Counted from the stretch's first letter, positions 1 through 9,934 are shown. The stretch: DNA of 64,000 nucleotides from Buttiauxella selenatireducens (GCF_031432975.1 NZ_CP133838.1:4464001-4528000), one strand, 5' to 3'. Notes: generated by a model not told the origin, from the letters alone. Program-made: numbers and translations.

Positions 1-497
1 CCTTCCAACAATTCAAGCTCCAGCTCGCACAGCGGTTCACTGAGTTCACCGGCTTTTACTTCACCGAGATCCAATGCCAATTCGATGCGGCTTTTACCGT
101 GCGTCACGACCCATTTTTCACGTACAAAGTCAGTGCTAAATAAAGGATTCAGTTGTGCCTGCAACGCATCGGCAGAAAGATCTTCCGGCCAAACTTCTTG
201 CGGGAATAGCGACAAGGCAAGTTCCGGCCCGTTCAACTCGACATTGTATTCCGGACGCTGATGTAACCCGCCCGTGACGCGGCCTGCGATTTTCATCGTC
301 ATTTCGTAATGGCCGTTATCGCCGCGGATGCGCAGTCCCATATCATGACGGCGCAGTTGGTTATCAGCAGTTTCATAATAGATGTTGAGTAGCTGGCGCG
401 GTTCGCTGTGCTGGCTTTCCAGCGAATTTAACGTGTTACGAAGGGAATCCAGTTCAGCTGGATTAACAATAAATTTGAGTTCGATTTCTTGGGTCAT
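1..497 (-). CDS. ygiF: Inorganic triphosphatase YgiF, N-terminal part (cut by window edge)
   Basis: The first 165 residues of a CYTH-domain protein; the rest lies outside the window. It begins MTQEIELKF, with the CYTH signature ExExK formed by E4, E6 and K8. Further on come the family's RIRG and K-x-R type triphosphate-tunnel residues (LRIRGDNGHYEMTMKIAGR). The E. coli relative hydrolyses inorganic triphosphate and carries a C-terminal CHAD domain, which cannot be seen here. The start is the ATG complementary to 495-497. The gene is divergent from ygiM with about 240 bp between them, as in E. coli. Identification is firm because the visible residues follow E. coli YgiF closely. Confidence 0.93.
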   Translation of the reverse strand, partial: MTQEIELKFIVNPAELDSLRNTLNSLESQHSEPRQLLNIYYETADNQLRRHDMGLRIRGDNGHYEMTMKIAGRVTGGLHQRPEYNVELNGPELALSLFPQEVWPEDLSADALQAQLNPLFSTDFVREKWVVTHGKSRIELALDLGEVKAGELSEPLCELELELLE

Positions 498-740
498 CGT
501 CTTTTTACTTTTAGTTGGGTCAAACTGGGCTCACGCCCAGAGAACTTAATCGTTTAATGGGTGTCAGTAGATAATATTTTTCACCAAATTACCATGAGTG
601 GCGCGCATTTCGGCGGGCTCTAAATCACGAGTAAGTGGTCAAATTCACACCAGGATGATTCTCATTCAGGTTTACGGATTGCACCGTCAGACTGATGCCA
701 CTACTATCGTTCCACTATTTATGACAATAATGACGAAATC

Positions 741-1361
741 ATGCACAAATTCCGCCTAATTTGCCTTACTTTGCTTTCTCTTAGCGTTTCTGTTGTGGCT
801 CATGCCGATGAAAAACGTTATGTCTCTGATGAACTCAACACCTGGGTGCGTAGTGGTCCTGGGGACAATTATCGCCTGCAAGGAACCGTGAATGCGGGTG
901 AAGAAGTGGTTCTGTTGCAAAGCAACGAAGAATCCAAATATGGTCAAATCCGTGACAGCAAAGGCCGTACCTCATGGATCCCTCTGGCACAGCTGAGCAC
1001 TTCACCAAGCCTGCGCACCCGTGTACCAGACCTGGAAAACCAGGTTAAGAGCCTGACTGATAAGCTGACTAATATCGATACCACCTGGAATCAGCGCACC
1101 GCTGATATGCAGCAAAAAGTGGCCCAAAGCGACAGTGTCATCACCGGTCTCAAAGATGAAAATCAACAGCTTAAAAACCAATTGATCGTCGCGAAGAAAA
1201 AAGTTGAAGCCGCGAATGTTCAGTTGGATGACAAGCAACGCGCCATCATCATGCAGTGGTTTATGTACGGCGGCGGGGTTGCAGGTTTTGGTCTGCTGCT
1301 TGGCCTGTTACTGCCACACATGATCCCAAGCCGTAAGAAGAAAGATCGCTGGATGAACTGA
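741..1361 (+). CDS. ygiM: SH3-domain membrane protein YgiM
   Basis: A 206-residue envelope protein. Residues 1-22 form a signal sequence ending VVAHA. A bacterial SH3b domain follows at about 26-90 (YVSDELNTWVRSGPGDNY). A coiled-coil stretch runs from about 97 to 165, and one membrane helix (GGGVAGFGLLLGLLLPHMIP) sits near residues 175-195 with a short basic tail SRKKKDRWMN. This is the family's standard architecture and the length matches E. coli. The function is not well defined; the SH3b domain suggests contact with peptidoglycan or an envelope partner. It lies 67 bp upstream of cca on the same strand, so the two are probably co-transcribed. Confidence 0.93.
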   Translation: MHKFRLICLTLLSLSVSVVAHADEKRYVSDELNTWVRSGPGDNYRLQGTVNAGEEVVLLQSNEESKYGQIRDSKGRTSWIPLAQLSTSPSLRTRVPDLENQVKSLTDKLTNIDTTWNQRTADMQQKVAQSDSVITGLKDENQQLKNQLIVAKKKVEAANVQLDDKQRAIIMQWFMYGGGVAGFGLLLGLLLPHMIPSRKKKDRWMN

Positions 1362-1428
1362 TCGCCAACCCTGTATCCTACACTTACGTATTATCGTAAT
1401 TGGTTAACAGATGCAGGGGCTTTAAAGC

Positions 1429-2676
1429 GTGAAGATTTATCTGGTCGGTGGTGCAGTACGCGATGGGTTATTGAGATTACCGGTCAAAGATAAAGATTGG
1501 GTGGTTGTCGGTGCAACACCGCAAGAAATGCTTGATGCGGGTTTCCAGCAGGTTGGGAAGGATTTCCCGGTGTTTCTGCATCCTGAGTCGCGGGAAGAAT
1601 ACGCATTAGCGCGCACCGAGCGTAAATCAGGCCAGGGATATACAGGTTTTACCTGCTATGCCGCGCCTGATGTCACGCTTGAGCAAGACTTACTGCGCCG
1701 CGATTTAACCATCAACGCCATTGCCCAGGACGAACACGGCGAGTTTATCGACCCGTATCATGGTCGTACTGATATCGAAAAACGCCTGCTGCGCCATGTT
1801 TCTCCCGCTTTCAATGAAGACCCGCTGCGTGTTTTACGCGTCGCGCGTTTTGCTGCGCGTTACGCCCATCTCAATTTTCAAATTGCCCCTGAAACGCTCT
1901 CCTTGATGACCGCAATGGCGGCAAACGGTGAGCTGGCGCATCTCACGCCAGAACGCGTGTGGAAAGAGACAGAAAACGCCCTCACCAGCCGCAATCCGCA
2001 AGTTTATTTCGATGTCTTACGCAAATGCGGGGCATTGGCTGTGCTCTTCCCGGAAATCGATGCACTGTTTGGTGTTCCGGCCCCAGAAAAATGGCACCCG
2101 GAAATCGACACCGGTATTCACGTGCTGATGACGCTGTCGATTGCAGCACAGCTCAGCCCTGATGTTGACGTCCGCTTTGCCACGCTATGCCACGATTTAG
2201 GCAAAGGATTGACGCCAAAAGAGTACTGGCCACGTCACCATGGGCACGGTCCAGCCGGGGTAAAACTGGTGGAGCAATTGTGCCAGCGGATGCGTGTGCC
2301 AAATGACATTCGTGACCTGGCCAAACTGGTCGCCGAATATCACGACTTGATTCACACATTCCCGATTTTGCAGCCGAAAACCATCGTCAAATTATTCGAC
2401 AGTATCGATGCCTGGCGCAAACCGCAGCGCGTCGAACAAGTGGCGTTGACCAGCGAGGCGGATGCTCGCGGGCGCACCGGTTTTGAAGCCAGTGATTATC
2501 CTCAGGGAAGACTGCTTCGTGCCGCGTGGGTTGCGGCACAAAGTGTCACCAACAAAGAGGTGATTGATGCTGGATTTAGCGGCCCGGCGATTCGCGATGA
2601 GCTCAATCGCCGCCGTATTGCCGCCGTAGAAGCGTGGAAGAAAACAGCCGGACTGGTGACACCTCCCGCTAACTGA
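1429..2676 (+). CDS. cca: Multifunctional CCA-adding enzyme (tRNA nucleotidyltransferase)
   Basis: Adds or repairs the 3' CCA end of tRNAs using CTP and ATP. The 415-residue protein starts at GTG. The nucleotidyltransferase head has LVGGAVRD at residues 5-12 and the metal-binding pair D21/D23 (KDKDW). The ERxxxxQGYTGF region and RRDLTINA follow. The C-terminal half carries an HD phosphohydrolase domain ([10 protein letters not shown] about 255), which in the E. coli-type enzyme gives 2',3'-cyclic phosphodiesterase and phosphatase activities. Length matches the gammaproteobacterial class I enzyme. It stands just downstream of ygiM and faces the PTS operon end to end across a long hairpin. Confidence 0.96.
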   Translation: MKIYLVGGAVRDGLLRLPVKDKDWVVVGATPQEMLDAGFQQVGKDFPVFLHPESREEYALARTERKSGQGYTGFTCYAAPDVTLEQDLLRRDLTINAIAQDEHGEFIDPYHGRTDIEKRLLRHVSPAFNEDPLRVLRVARFAARYAHLNFQIAPETLSLMTAMAANGELAHLTPERVWKETENALTSRNPQVYFDVLRKCGALAVLFPEIDALFGVPAPEKWHPEIDTGIHVLMTLSIAAQLSPDVDVRFATLCHDLGKGLTPKEYWPRHHGHGPAGVKLVEQLCQRMRVPNDIRDLAKLVAEYHDLIHTFPILQPKTIVKLFDSIDAWRKPQRVEQVALTSEADARGRTGFEASDYPQGRLLRAAWVAAQSVTNKEVIDAGFSGPAIRDELNRRRIAAVEAWKKTAGLVTPPAN

Positions 2677-2684
2677 CTGACACA

Positions 2685-2730
2685 GGTGGTTTTATCCCCG
2701 AGCTTGCGCACGCTTTGGGATAAAATCACC
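2685..2730. terminator. Convergent hairpin between cca and the PTS operon
   Basis: A 14-bp inverted repeat with a single mismatch (GGTGGTTTTATCCC at 2685-2698 and GGGATAAAATCACC at 2717-2730), loop about 18 nt. It lies between the stop of cca and the stop of the minus-strand HPr-EI-IIA gene, so it can serve transcripts from both sides. The stem itself carries the T/A-rich part, and there is no long separate T run. Confidence 0.6.
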
Positions 2731-2749
2731 GGATACATCAGCGAATTCG

Positions 2750-5230
2750 CTAAAGCGCCAGTTCAGTGGATAACAGAGCCGTGATTGCCGCTGAGTCTGA
2801 CAGCATATAGAGCTTTTCGCGAAAGTCGCTGTGCATGAGTTTACGAGCCAGGCGCGAGAAGATCTTCATGTGATCCTCCTGTTCCTGCTCATTGACCGTC
2901 AGCATAATGACCAGTTGTACATCCACACCTTCGCCCCAACAGAGCGGCGTCGTAAGACGTAAAAGCGAAATACTGCTGTGCAGTATGTGCGGTGATTTAC
3001 AGTGGGGAATCGCCACCGAAAAACCCAGCGCGGTGGAGAATACCGCCTCGCGTTCCCAGATAGCCTTTTCCACCAACGACCCCGATACAACACGCTGCTG
3101 CACTTCAAGGTTGTCGGTCAGCAATTTGATGGCTTCCTCTTTGCTGCTCACTGTTTTATCCAGTAACAGCAAATCCGCATCCAGAACCGGTTTTTGCATT
3201 TGTACTCGCATGAATTGCTCTACATGCGCCGACACGTCTTCACTGCTTTCGCTGAAAATAGCCGTTTCAAGTAACTGCTGGCATTGCTGAATATTCAGTG
3301 ACATCAGCGTTTCCTTGCATGAAGCGATCGTCCCTGCTGCCATACTCAACTGCGTTAACCCCATGCCCATTAGCAGCGGCAACATCTGCTTATCTGCCGC
3401 CATTTCCCCACACAGACTGATAGCCAGCCCTGCCGCCTGCGCACGCTGGGTTATATCGCGCATTAACGCTAAAAACGTCGGGTTACGGTAATCATACAGA
3501 TGCCGGACATAGGGATTGCCACGATCGCAAGCGAAGAAATACTGCGCCAGGTCGTTACTCCCGATAGAGACAAAATCGAGATATTTCGCTGCTTTTTCGA
3601 GGAGATAGAGGGTCGATGGCACTTCAACCATGATCCCGAGGTGCCATTCGCCAACGGGAATATCTTCTTGTTGCAGGGTGTCTGCGATCTGATGGAATTG
3701 GCTGTGCAACCACTGGATTTCTGCAAGCGTTGCCACCATCGGCACCATAATATTCAGCGGCCCAGCGACACTCGCTCTGAGCAACGCGCGCGCTTGCGTG
3801 GTGAAAATATCGTGAAATTGCGCATACATGCGCACGGCGCGATAACCCAAAAAAGGGTTTTCCTCTTTGGGTAAGTCGAGAAAATCACAGGGTTTATCGC
3901 CGCCAATATCTAACGTTCGAATCGTGATTTTTTTACCCGCCGCACATCGCAATACCTCGCTGTATGCCTGATATTGCTCTTCCTCATCGGGTGCCTGGCT
4001 GCGTTCACAGAACAGCATTTCGGTACGGAACAGTCCGATACCATCTGCCCCCTGAGCAAACACGCCTTGCGCTTCAACCGCCAGCGCAATGTTTGCCAGA
4101 ACGCTGACGGGTGTTCCATCAGCCGTCAAAACCTGCTGCCCACGCAGCGGCGCACTACGGGCAGAAATCCGCTGCTGTTTTTCGCTTTCCATTCGATACC
4201 AGCTTTCCATCGCCGCATTGGGATTTGCCACCAGCACGCCGTGGCGGCTATCGAGAATCAACATGCTGGCTGTGCGCATTATCGAGTCGCATTGAGTCAC
4301 ACCGCACAGCAATGGAATGCCAAAAGAGCGCGCCAAAATAACGGTATGCGAGGTTTCACCGCCGTCGCCCATCACAATGCCTTTTAAATGCGGATTCCGC
4401 AGCCGCAGGAACTGCCCCGGCGTCAACGTTCCGCTGCTAATGACAATGCTGTCCTGATTGAGGGTTAATGGTGGTTCCAGCGCCCTGCCCAGCAGATTAG
4501 CGGCGATGCCCTGACAAAGATCGCGTATGTCGATGACTCGCTCCCGCAGATACTGGCTGCTGCTTTTGAGCAACGGTTCACTTAACGCCTGTGCCGTCAG
4601 TGCAATCGCCTGCAATGCGTTACGCGCCGTGGTATGCGAGAGCAAACATCTTTTAAAGGCTGGATCACTCAGCAATTTCAACTGCGCCGCCAACACCGGT
4701 GCAGCTCCTGCGTCGGCATCACCGAAGTTTTTTTGCGTTAACGCCCAGGCATCTTTCAATTGCTGCTGCTGGCGTACCGCATCAGTAGCAGGCTCAAGGC
4801 GGGATAACTCAAGGAGATCAACTACATCAATATGAACCGGAATACCGCGCCCAATCCCCTTGCTGACGCCATTGCCACGCACATAATCAGGGCTGGCATG
4901 CTCAATAAAGACCGGCAGCGGCAACGTGTGGTTGTCCGGTGAGACTGCCAGCGGTTCATCGCAATCTTCAAATTCATCGCGTAAAAACGCATGCAGAAGA
5001 TCAAAGGCCGCCTGCTGATCGCGGCCTTCAATCAGAAACTGGCACAGGTCGCCATGAGTGATATCCGCACCAATCATCCCCAACACACTTTTCGCATCGG
5101 CCTGGGTCTTTTTACTCAAATTGATCAGTGTGATAGAAGCGCTAAAGGTTTGAGTGCGTTGTTCAATTTCACTGGCTGGCCGCGCATGAATGCCATTGGG
5201 CAAAGTACATGTAAAGTCGAGGGTTAACAT
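2750..5230 (-). CDS. Fused PTS phosphocarrier HPr-EI-IIA (FryA/FrwA type)
   Basis: A multiphosphoryl-transfer protein of 826 residues. Domains in order: HPr with NGIHARP at 12-18 (phosphorylatable His15); enzyme I with its active histidine near 295 (GGETSHTVILA) and the PEP-binding GLFRTEMLF block; and a C-terminal fructose-type IIA with the IPHCKSPH histidine near 743. It can therefore carry phosphate from PEP through EI and HPr to IIA without the general PTS proteins. I chose the ATG at 5230, which gives MLTLDFTC and aligns with FryA. It overlaps the mannosidase stop by 7 nt, so the two are translationally coupled. Upstream in-frame codons lie inside the mannosidase gene. It should phosphorylate the IIB encoded at 9134-9448. 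Confidence 0.9.
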   Translation of the reverse strand: MLTLDFTCTLPNGIHARPASEIEQRTQTFSASITLINLSKKTQADAKSVLGMIGADITHGDLCQFLIEGRDQQAAFDLLHAFLRDEFEDCDEPLAVSPDNHTLPLPVFIEHASPDYVRGNGVSKGIGRGIPVHIDVVDLLELSRLEPATDAVRQQQQLKDAWALTQKNFGDADAGAAPVLAAQLKLLSDPAFKRCLLSHTTARNALQAIALTAQALSEPLLKSSSQYLRERVIDIRDLCQGIAANLLGRALEPPLTLNQDSIVISSGTLTPGQFLRLRNPHLKGIVMGDGGETSHTVILARSFGIPLLCGVTQCDSIMRTASMLILDSRHGVLVANPNAAMESWYRMESEKQQRISARSAPLRGQQVLTADGTPVSVLANIALAVEAQGVFAQGADGIGLFRTEMLFCERSQAPDEEEQYQAYSEVLRCAAGKKITIRTLDIGGDKPCDFLDLPKEENPFLGYRAVRMYAQFHDIFTTQARALLRASVAGPLNIMVPMVATLAEIQWLHSQFHQIADTLQQEDIPVGEWHLGIMVEVPSTLYLLEKAAKYLDFVSIGSNDLAQYFFACDRGNPYVRHLYDYRNPTFLALMRDITQRAQAAGLAISLCGEMAADKQMLPLLMGMGLTQLSMAAGTIASCKETLMSLNIQQCQQLLETAIFSESSEDVSAHVEQFMRVQMQKPVLDADLLLLDKTVSSKEEAIKLLTDNLEVQQRVVSGSLVEKAIWEREAVFSTALGFSVAIPHCKSPHILHSSISLLRLTTPLCWGEGVDVQLVIMLTVNEQEQEDHMKIFSRLARKLMHSDFREKLYMLSDSAAITALLSTELAL

Positions 5231-7836
5231 GTTTTCTCGCCCCCAAAATTGATAACACATGTCGCCGGCGCACACGTCGGCACCGACTCTTGATGGCGGT
5301 CTGTTTGCAACGTGGTTTCCGCAAGCGTTGCTGCCGCGACTTCGCCATTTGTCGTAATACTCCCACGCGCTAAAGTCCGTGCGGTCGGGTTCCAGGCTCG
5401 AACCACCAGAGCATCACTATGCTGGGCTTTTTTCAGGGTGCTGAAATGCAGCTCTGTATCCCAACTCAATATGCTGAAATGAGGCGGGAATACACGTCCA
5501 TGGGGATTGGTGCGAAAGCGTGACCAACCGGTAGCCAGCCATGCGTGAAGGTTGCCACGCACGCGTTCAACATCACGCCAGAACGTGCTATCCGCGCCGT
5601 TATTCATTGCCAGGAGGCTGAGTTTAAAGTGATGCATTCCCTGAATCTGCGAATCCGGTGATGGCAATACCATTCCGGAGGCCCGCCCAGGACGATAAGG
5701 CATGTTGGCCTGTCCGAGCCAACCGACACTGCGCAGCAATGTCACCGCCATCACATCCTGCTGGTTTTCAGGAATTTGATACTCGCGCAGCCCTTCGGTT
5801 AGCACGCACAAGCCACGTTTTTCGTCATACATCATGACCTGACTCTGCATCGGATAAAGTGCAACCGGTGCCTCGGTCCATTGCTCGTCTTGCCAGACCG
5901 CCATTTCTGGAGGCATATTCTGGCGCTCAATCAGACCAAATGGCTGATCGGCAAAGTGAATATGTTGTTGTACGTTGGTCGGTAGCAATACCTGTAAACG
6001 GTGGTCGCGAACCGTGTTGTTGACACTGATTGCTACGTCAAGCCAGGTGTTAGTATGCGCAAGCGTGATGGTCATCGTGACATCAAGTTCACCATTGGCG
6101 CGACGTGCATTGCGCGCAGCCAGATCTTCAGGCACTGCCATTTGCCAGTTCAATGTCAAACTGCTTTGCAGCACTCCTTGCTGTCCCGTCACTGAAGTCA
6201 GGAAATCATCACTATTGATAAGCCAGTCATTGAACGGTGGCGAATAGTTGTAGTTGTCCCCCGCATCCCCACCATCCACCAACTGCAAAACATGATGATA
6301 GGTCTGTTGGTTACGCTTGTCGGTTAAGGTCAGGATCCCTTGTTTATTCGCTTCCAGCAGCAGCCATGGGTTTTCTAGTTTCACCACCGATTCAACCTGC
6401 TGATCACACTCCGCGCGGACGCCCTCTTGCAGATACAAGGTTTGATAGCCACACGCCGGAATGTCCGCGACCTCCAGCAACAAACGGCATTTGCGATACC
6501 AGGTGGTTTCGGTGCTATTTGACAGTTCCTGCACGATTATCGACATGTCCTGACGACCTTCTTCGACAATCTGCCAGCGGCATTCGTTGCCCTCCCCGTC
6601 GACCACACGGAAATCTTGCTCTGGCGTGTATATCGTCACTTCGACCAGGCCCGCGCTAATTTGCGGGCGAGCGTTGAAGATAATGATTTTCTTGCCGTCA
6701 AGCTGTGCAGAAATCCCTTCAGCCAACATCTTCATATTCAGATCAATAAGCTGCTGAGCCATTTCCAGACCCGATTCAAGGCGGTTTTTTACCATCGCAT
6801 TCACGCGATCGGAGTTGCATCCCCCAATGCTGTCATGAGCGTGAGATTTCATCGCTTCCCGCCAGATGTTGTCCACGGCGTGTTGTGGATACGGCAGACC
6901 CAGCCGCCAGTTGAGAGCGAGCAGCGGCTCCAGATGCTGACTCAGGGTCTGTTCAAGGCGAGCATTCAGTTGCTTAATGTCGACGCGGGTTGAGAAAATC
7001 CCGCGATGAATACGCATGTATTTCGGGCTTATCAGCTCGCCCTGATAAATCGGCAAAGTCACATTGGTACTTTCCAGCGACTGGAAAAACTGGCTGAAAC
7101 TGCTGCGTACAAAACGATACTCATCTTGCTGTTGATTGAGTTGGTCGAGCAGTTGCGGGACGCGATATTCAAACGGCGACTGGTCATTTCCATTGGGCAG
7201 CAGCACGTTCCCGGTGAGGGAAAAACGCGTCTGTTTTTCCAGAATCGGTTGCAGCGCTGTCAGGCATGCGGATGGAGAATCTGGCAGCCATTTCGCACAA
7301 CCATAACCCCAGGGGAGTACGGCGGTTGTCACTTTACTGCCGTCCGCTGCCTGCCAGCTAAATTCACTGAACGGCACGTTGTGTTCGCTCCAACCGCGCC
7401 AGATAACGGCATGGTCGATAGCAAATTGCTGCAAGAACATCGGAAGTTGCGCGCTTTGCCCAAAAGAATCAGGGACATAACCCACAGGCATCGCGTCACC
7501 AAAACGCTGGCAATCCGCCTGCCCGAGCAGCAAGTTGCGGGTTATCGACTCCGCGCCGACCACCAGAAAATCGCTCTGCGTATACCAGGGGCCAATGACA
7601 ATTCGCCCCTGCTCGATTAATTGCCGCAGCCGGGTTTCCTGTTGGGGCGCCACACTTAAATAATCTTCGATTACAACCGTTTGCCCATCAAGTACAAAAG
7701 GCCCTAAGGTGTTATCGTCCTCAAGACGCTGCAATAAATCATCCATAAAATAATAGAGCACGGCTTTTGAATCATTCTCAGTGAAATACCACTCGCGATC
7801 CCAATGAGTGTGTTGTACCAGATGAACAGTTTTCAT
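5224..7836 (-). CDS. mngB: GH38 alpha-mannosidase, MngB-like
   Basis: An 870-residue glycoside hydrolase family 38 enzyme, close in length to E. coli MngB (877). It begins with the metal-site motif HTHWDREWYF (residues 10-19), contains PDSFGQSAQLP, where the family's catalytic Asp lies, and has HAHDSIGGCNSD with further zinc ligands. MngB hydrolyses 2-O-(6-phospho-alpha-mannosyl)-D-glycerate to mannose-6-phosphate and glycerate after PTS uptake. The neighbouring IIB, IIC and HPr-EI-IIA genes fit such a role, but the exact mannoside is inferred. Unlike the E. coli locus there is no mngR-type GntR regulator beside it and the permease is split into separate IIB and IIC. A 177-bp gap separates it from the upstream IIC gene. 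Confidence 0.85.
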   Translation of the reverse strand: MKTVHLVQHTHWDREWYFTENDSKAVLYYFMDDLLQRLEDDNTLGPFVLDGQTVVIEDYLSVAPQQETRLRQLIEQGRIVIGPWYTQSDFLVVGAESITRNLLLGQADCQRFGDAMPVGYVPDSFGQSAQLPMFLQQFAIDHAVIWRGWSEHNVPFSEFSWQAADGSKVTTAVLPWGYGCAKWLPDSPSACLTALQPILEKQTRFSLTGNVLLPNGNDQSPFEYRVPQLLDQLNQQQDEYRFVRSSFSQFFQSLESTNVTLPIYQGELISPKYMRIHRGIFSTRVDIKQLNARLEQTLSQHLEPLLALNWRLGLPYPQHAVDNIWREAMKSHAHDSIGGCNSDRVNAMVKNRLESGLEMAQQLIDLNMKMLAEGISAQLDGKKIIIFNARPQISAGLVEVTIYTPEQDFRVVDGEGNECRWQIVEEGRQDMSIIVQELSNSTETTWYRKCRLLLEVADIPACGYQTLYLQEGVRAECDQQVESVVKLENPWLLLEANKQGILTLTDKRNQQTYHHVLQLVDGGDAGDNYNYSPPFNDWLINSDDFLTSVTGQQGVLQSSLTLNWQMAVPEDLAARNARRANGELDVTMTITLAHTNTWLDVAISVNNTVRDHRLQVLLPTNVQQHIHFADQPFGLIERQNMPPEMAVWQDEQWTEAPVALYPMQSQVMMYDEKRGLCVLTEGLREYQIPENQQDVMAVTLLRSVGWLGQANMPYRPGRASGMVLPSPDSQIQGMHHFKLSLLAMNNGADSTFWRDVERVRGNLHAWLATGWSRFRTNPHGRVFPPHFSILSWDTELHFSTLKKAQHSDALVVRAWNPTARTLARGSITTNGEVAAATLAETTLQTDRHQESVPTCAPATCVINFGGEKTC

Positions 7837-8013
7837 ATATCGACCTCATCACGATGCGCGAAATAATATTCACACCAGCATCATGCCTTTATTTTAAGTG
7901 TGGAAAACCCTGAGACTAATAAGCCTCATTAATATTTATCAGCACCTTATAAAACCACCCCAAAATACTTCTAACCGCAGTTAACACACCTGCAATTTGA
8001 AGTATGAGGGATA

Positions 8014-9141
8014 TTATCGGCTCACTTTAAATTTCGGTGCAGGTGCACTCACTTTTTCTACTTTGTTGCCAGAAAGTGTCGACTGACGGAAAACCAGCAA
8101 CGACCCCAAAGCAACAATCGCTGAACCCACAGCAATAGACAGAACGTAAACCGGCCAACCATCGACGGCCAACCAGCCGTAGAAACCGGAAATCGGCGCA
8201 TGGTTTACCGCACCTAAGCCCACCGCCATCGCCGCACCTGTTGCAGTCCCTACCACGTTGATAATGATGATTTTTGGATTTGCTAAGGCAAAGGGAATCG
8301 CCCCTTCAGAAACGCCAATCAAGCCCATTAATGTTGACGCTTTTCCCGCTTCTTGCAGAGACTCAGGGAAGCGATGCTTCCAGATAAGTGTTGCGACGCC
8401 AAGGCCTATCGGCGGGATAATTATCGCTACTTGCGCCGCCGTATTAGGGTCGTATATGCCCGAAGCCAGCAGCGCCATCGCTGTTGTCACCGCGGCTTTG
8501 TTTACCGGACCGCCAAGGTCAAAGCCCACCATGCCACCCACAACCGCTGCCAAAATGATTTTGTTAGTACCGGACATCGTCAGCAACCACGCTTCCATGC
8601 CACGATTGAGTGCTGCAAGCGGTGTACCAATAACAAACGCCATGATGATACAAGTCAGCAGCGTCCCGCCGACAGGCAGGATGAAAATCGGCCCTGCTGA
8701 GGCAAGCGAGCGCGGCAGTTTAATTTTTGCCGTCAGTAAGCGAACCACATAGCCCGCGACAAAACCTGCCGCCAGCGCGCCCAGGAACCCGGTTCCCAGG
8801 TTACTCGCCAGCAGCCCGCCAACCATCCCTGGCGCAATCCCTGGTTTGTTAGCGATGGCAAAGCTGATGTAACCCGCCACAATCGGCAGCATTAATGACA
8901 GTGCCAACCCGCCAAAGCCGTCGAACTTATGCAGCATTTGAACCACCAGGCTTGCGGCCTGTTCATGGCTGGCATCCCAAATGTTATCAATGCCATACAT
9001 CGAAGCACCAATACGGGCAATCCCCATAATCACCGCTCCGGCGATAACAAAGGGCAGCATGTAGGAAACGCCTGTCATGATGGCGTTTTTCACTTCCGTA
9101 CCCGTGGAGGACTTCGGCCCGCCACCCTGAAATTTAGCCAT
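8014..9141 (-). CDS. PTS fructose-family permease subunit IIC
   Basis: A 375-residue integral membrane transporter that translocates and helps phosphorylate a sugar or glycoside. After a short cytoplasmic N-terminus (MAKFQGGGPKSSTGTEVKN) come many hydrophobic segments and family signatures such as GVSYMLPFVIAGA, GGPVNKAA and GVSEGAIPFA. It is a stand-alone IIC: no IIA or IIB is fused. The start at 9141 (MAKF) is preferred because it overlaps the IIB stop by 8 nt; upstream in-frame codons fall within the IIB gene. Partner genes suggest the substrate is an alpha-mannoside such as mannosylglycerate (inferred). Confidence 0.87.
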   Translation of the reverse strand: MAKFQGGGPKSSTGTEVKNAIMTGVSYMLPFVIAGAVIMGIARIGASMYGIDNIWDASHEQAASLVVQMLHKFDGFGGLALSLMLPIVAGYISFAIANKPGIAPGMVGGLLASNLGTGFLGALAAGFVAGYVVRLLTAKIKLPRSLASAGPIFILPVGGTLLTCIIMAFVIGTPLAALNRGMEAWLLTMSGTNKIILAAVVGGMVGFDLGGPVNKAAVTTAMALLASGIYDPNTAAQVAIIIPPIGLGVATLIWKHRFPESLQEAGKASTLMGLIGVSEGAIPFALANPKIIIINVVGTATGAAMAVGLGAVNHAPISGFYGWLAVDGWPVYVLSIAVGSAIVALGSLLVFRQSTLSGNKVEKVSAPAPKFKVSR

Positions 9142-9448
9142 GATTAATCTCCTGCTCGATGGCTTCAAAGACGGCTTCACCAAACTTAATCGGGTCTGCC
9201 ACGCTGCATTCCAGCTTCAGCATGCCATCGAATCGTTCTTTGTTGTTGATGGCAACATCCGCAGCAATGATAACCCCATCAGCACGTGCCAAATCGTCAG
9301 CAGTTATTTCGTTTTCCACCCCCATACTTCCCTGGGTTTCGACTTTAATTTCGTGTCCACGACTTTTGCCCGTGATTTCCAGTGCTTCAGCGGCCATAAA
9401 GGTATGGGCGACGCCCGTTGGGCATGCAGCTACACAAACGATATACAT
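9134..9448 (-). CDS. PTS fructose-family subunit IIB
   Basis: A 104-residue cytoplasmic phosphotransferase. The fructose-type IIB motif VAACPTGVAHTFMAAEAL contains the phosphorylated Cys9. It would accept phosphate from the IIA domain of the HPr-EI-IIA fusion and pass it to the substrate at IIC. The start at 9448 (ATG preceded by a purine-rich GAGAGAGAAG stretch) gives the normal family length; in-frame extension upstream runs through the terminator at 9487-9520. It is the first recognisable structural gene of the operon and lies just downstream of that terminator. Confidence 0.9.
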   Translation of the reverse strand: MYIVCVAACPTGVAHTFMAAEALEITGKSRGHEIKVETQGSMGVENEITADDLARADGVIIAADVAINNKERFDGMLKLECSVADPIKFGEAVFEAIEQEINHG

Positions 9449-9930
9449 AGTGGCTTCTCTCTCGGGTCGGATTTGGACAATAAAAAAAGCACAATGGCGA
9501 TGAAGCGCATTGTGCTTTTTAAGCAATAAAACAGCATGTTGGGTAAATCTGAATTCGCATCTGACTCGCCACTCAAACGATGGCAAACCAGCAACTGGTG
9601 AACACTGCGGGTGGCATAACTAAACGCCAGTTCCTGGCGATGTTGCGCCACCAGACGAACCTGAACAGCGGTGTCTACGGCGTTGGAAACGTGTGGAATA
9701 AGCAGAGGCTTCGATGTGATAAACAGGCTCTGACTTGCGCAGCCCCATAAACGCGACCATCCGCCAGAAATGTCATCTTCGTTATTTTCCTGCGGGCATC
9801 CGTCATCCGCACTCAGCGACTGAACCGAGTTGAAACAGCACAATCCACTCAGCAATGACTTCACGCTGCTGAATTTCCCCAGCAGGCAGTAGAAGCAGTA
9901 GCTGATTAATCGGTGGACTATGTCGCGCAT
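9430..9930 (-). CDS. Unrecognised leader ORF upstream of the PTS genes
   Basis: An open frame of 166 codons beginning MRDIVHRLISYC with a strong ribosome site (GGAGG, 4 nt before the ATG). It lies about 18 nt downstream of the predicted transcription start. Codon choice looks ordinary for the chromosome. The protein is Cys-rich near the N-terminus and I recognise no domain. Its last third runs through the terminator hairpin and past the IIB start, ending at 9430, which is odd for a real protein. It may be a leader peptide whose translation affects termination, a degraded gene, or a chance frame. No function is proposed. Confidence 0.4.
   Translation of the reverse strand: MRDIVHRLISYCFYCLLGKFSSVKSLLSGLCCFNSVQSLSADDGCPQENNEDDISGGWSRLWGCASQSLFITSKPLLIPHVSNAVDTAVQVRLVAQHRQELAFSYATRSVHQLLVCHRLSGESDANSDLPNMLFYCLKSTMRFIAIVLFLLSKSDPREKPLCISFV
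9482..9521 (-). terminator. Intrinsic terminator in the leader of the PTS operon
   Basis: The sequence GCACAATG-CGCTTCATCGC-CATTGTGC, read on the minus strand, is followed immediately by TTTTTTT. It sits 33 nt upstream of the IIB start, inside the presumed transcript from the promoter near 9948. Terminators in this position commonly act as attenuators in PTS operons controlled by BglG-type antiterminators. I did not find a convincing RAT element overlapping it, so its control is unknown. Confidence 0.75.
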
Positions 9931-9934
9931 ATTT

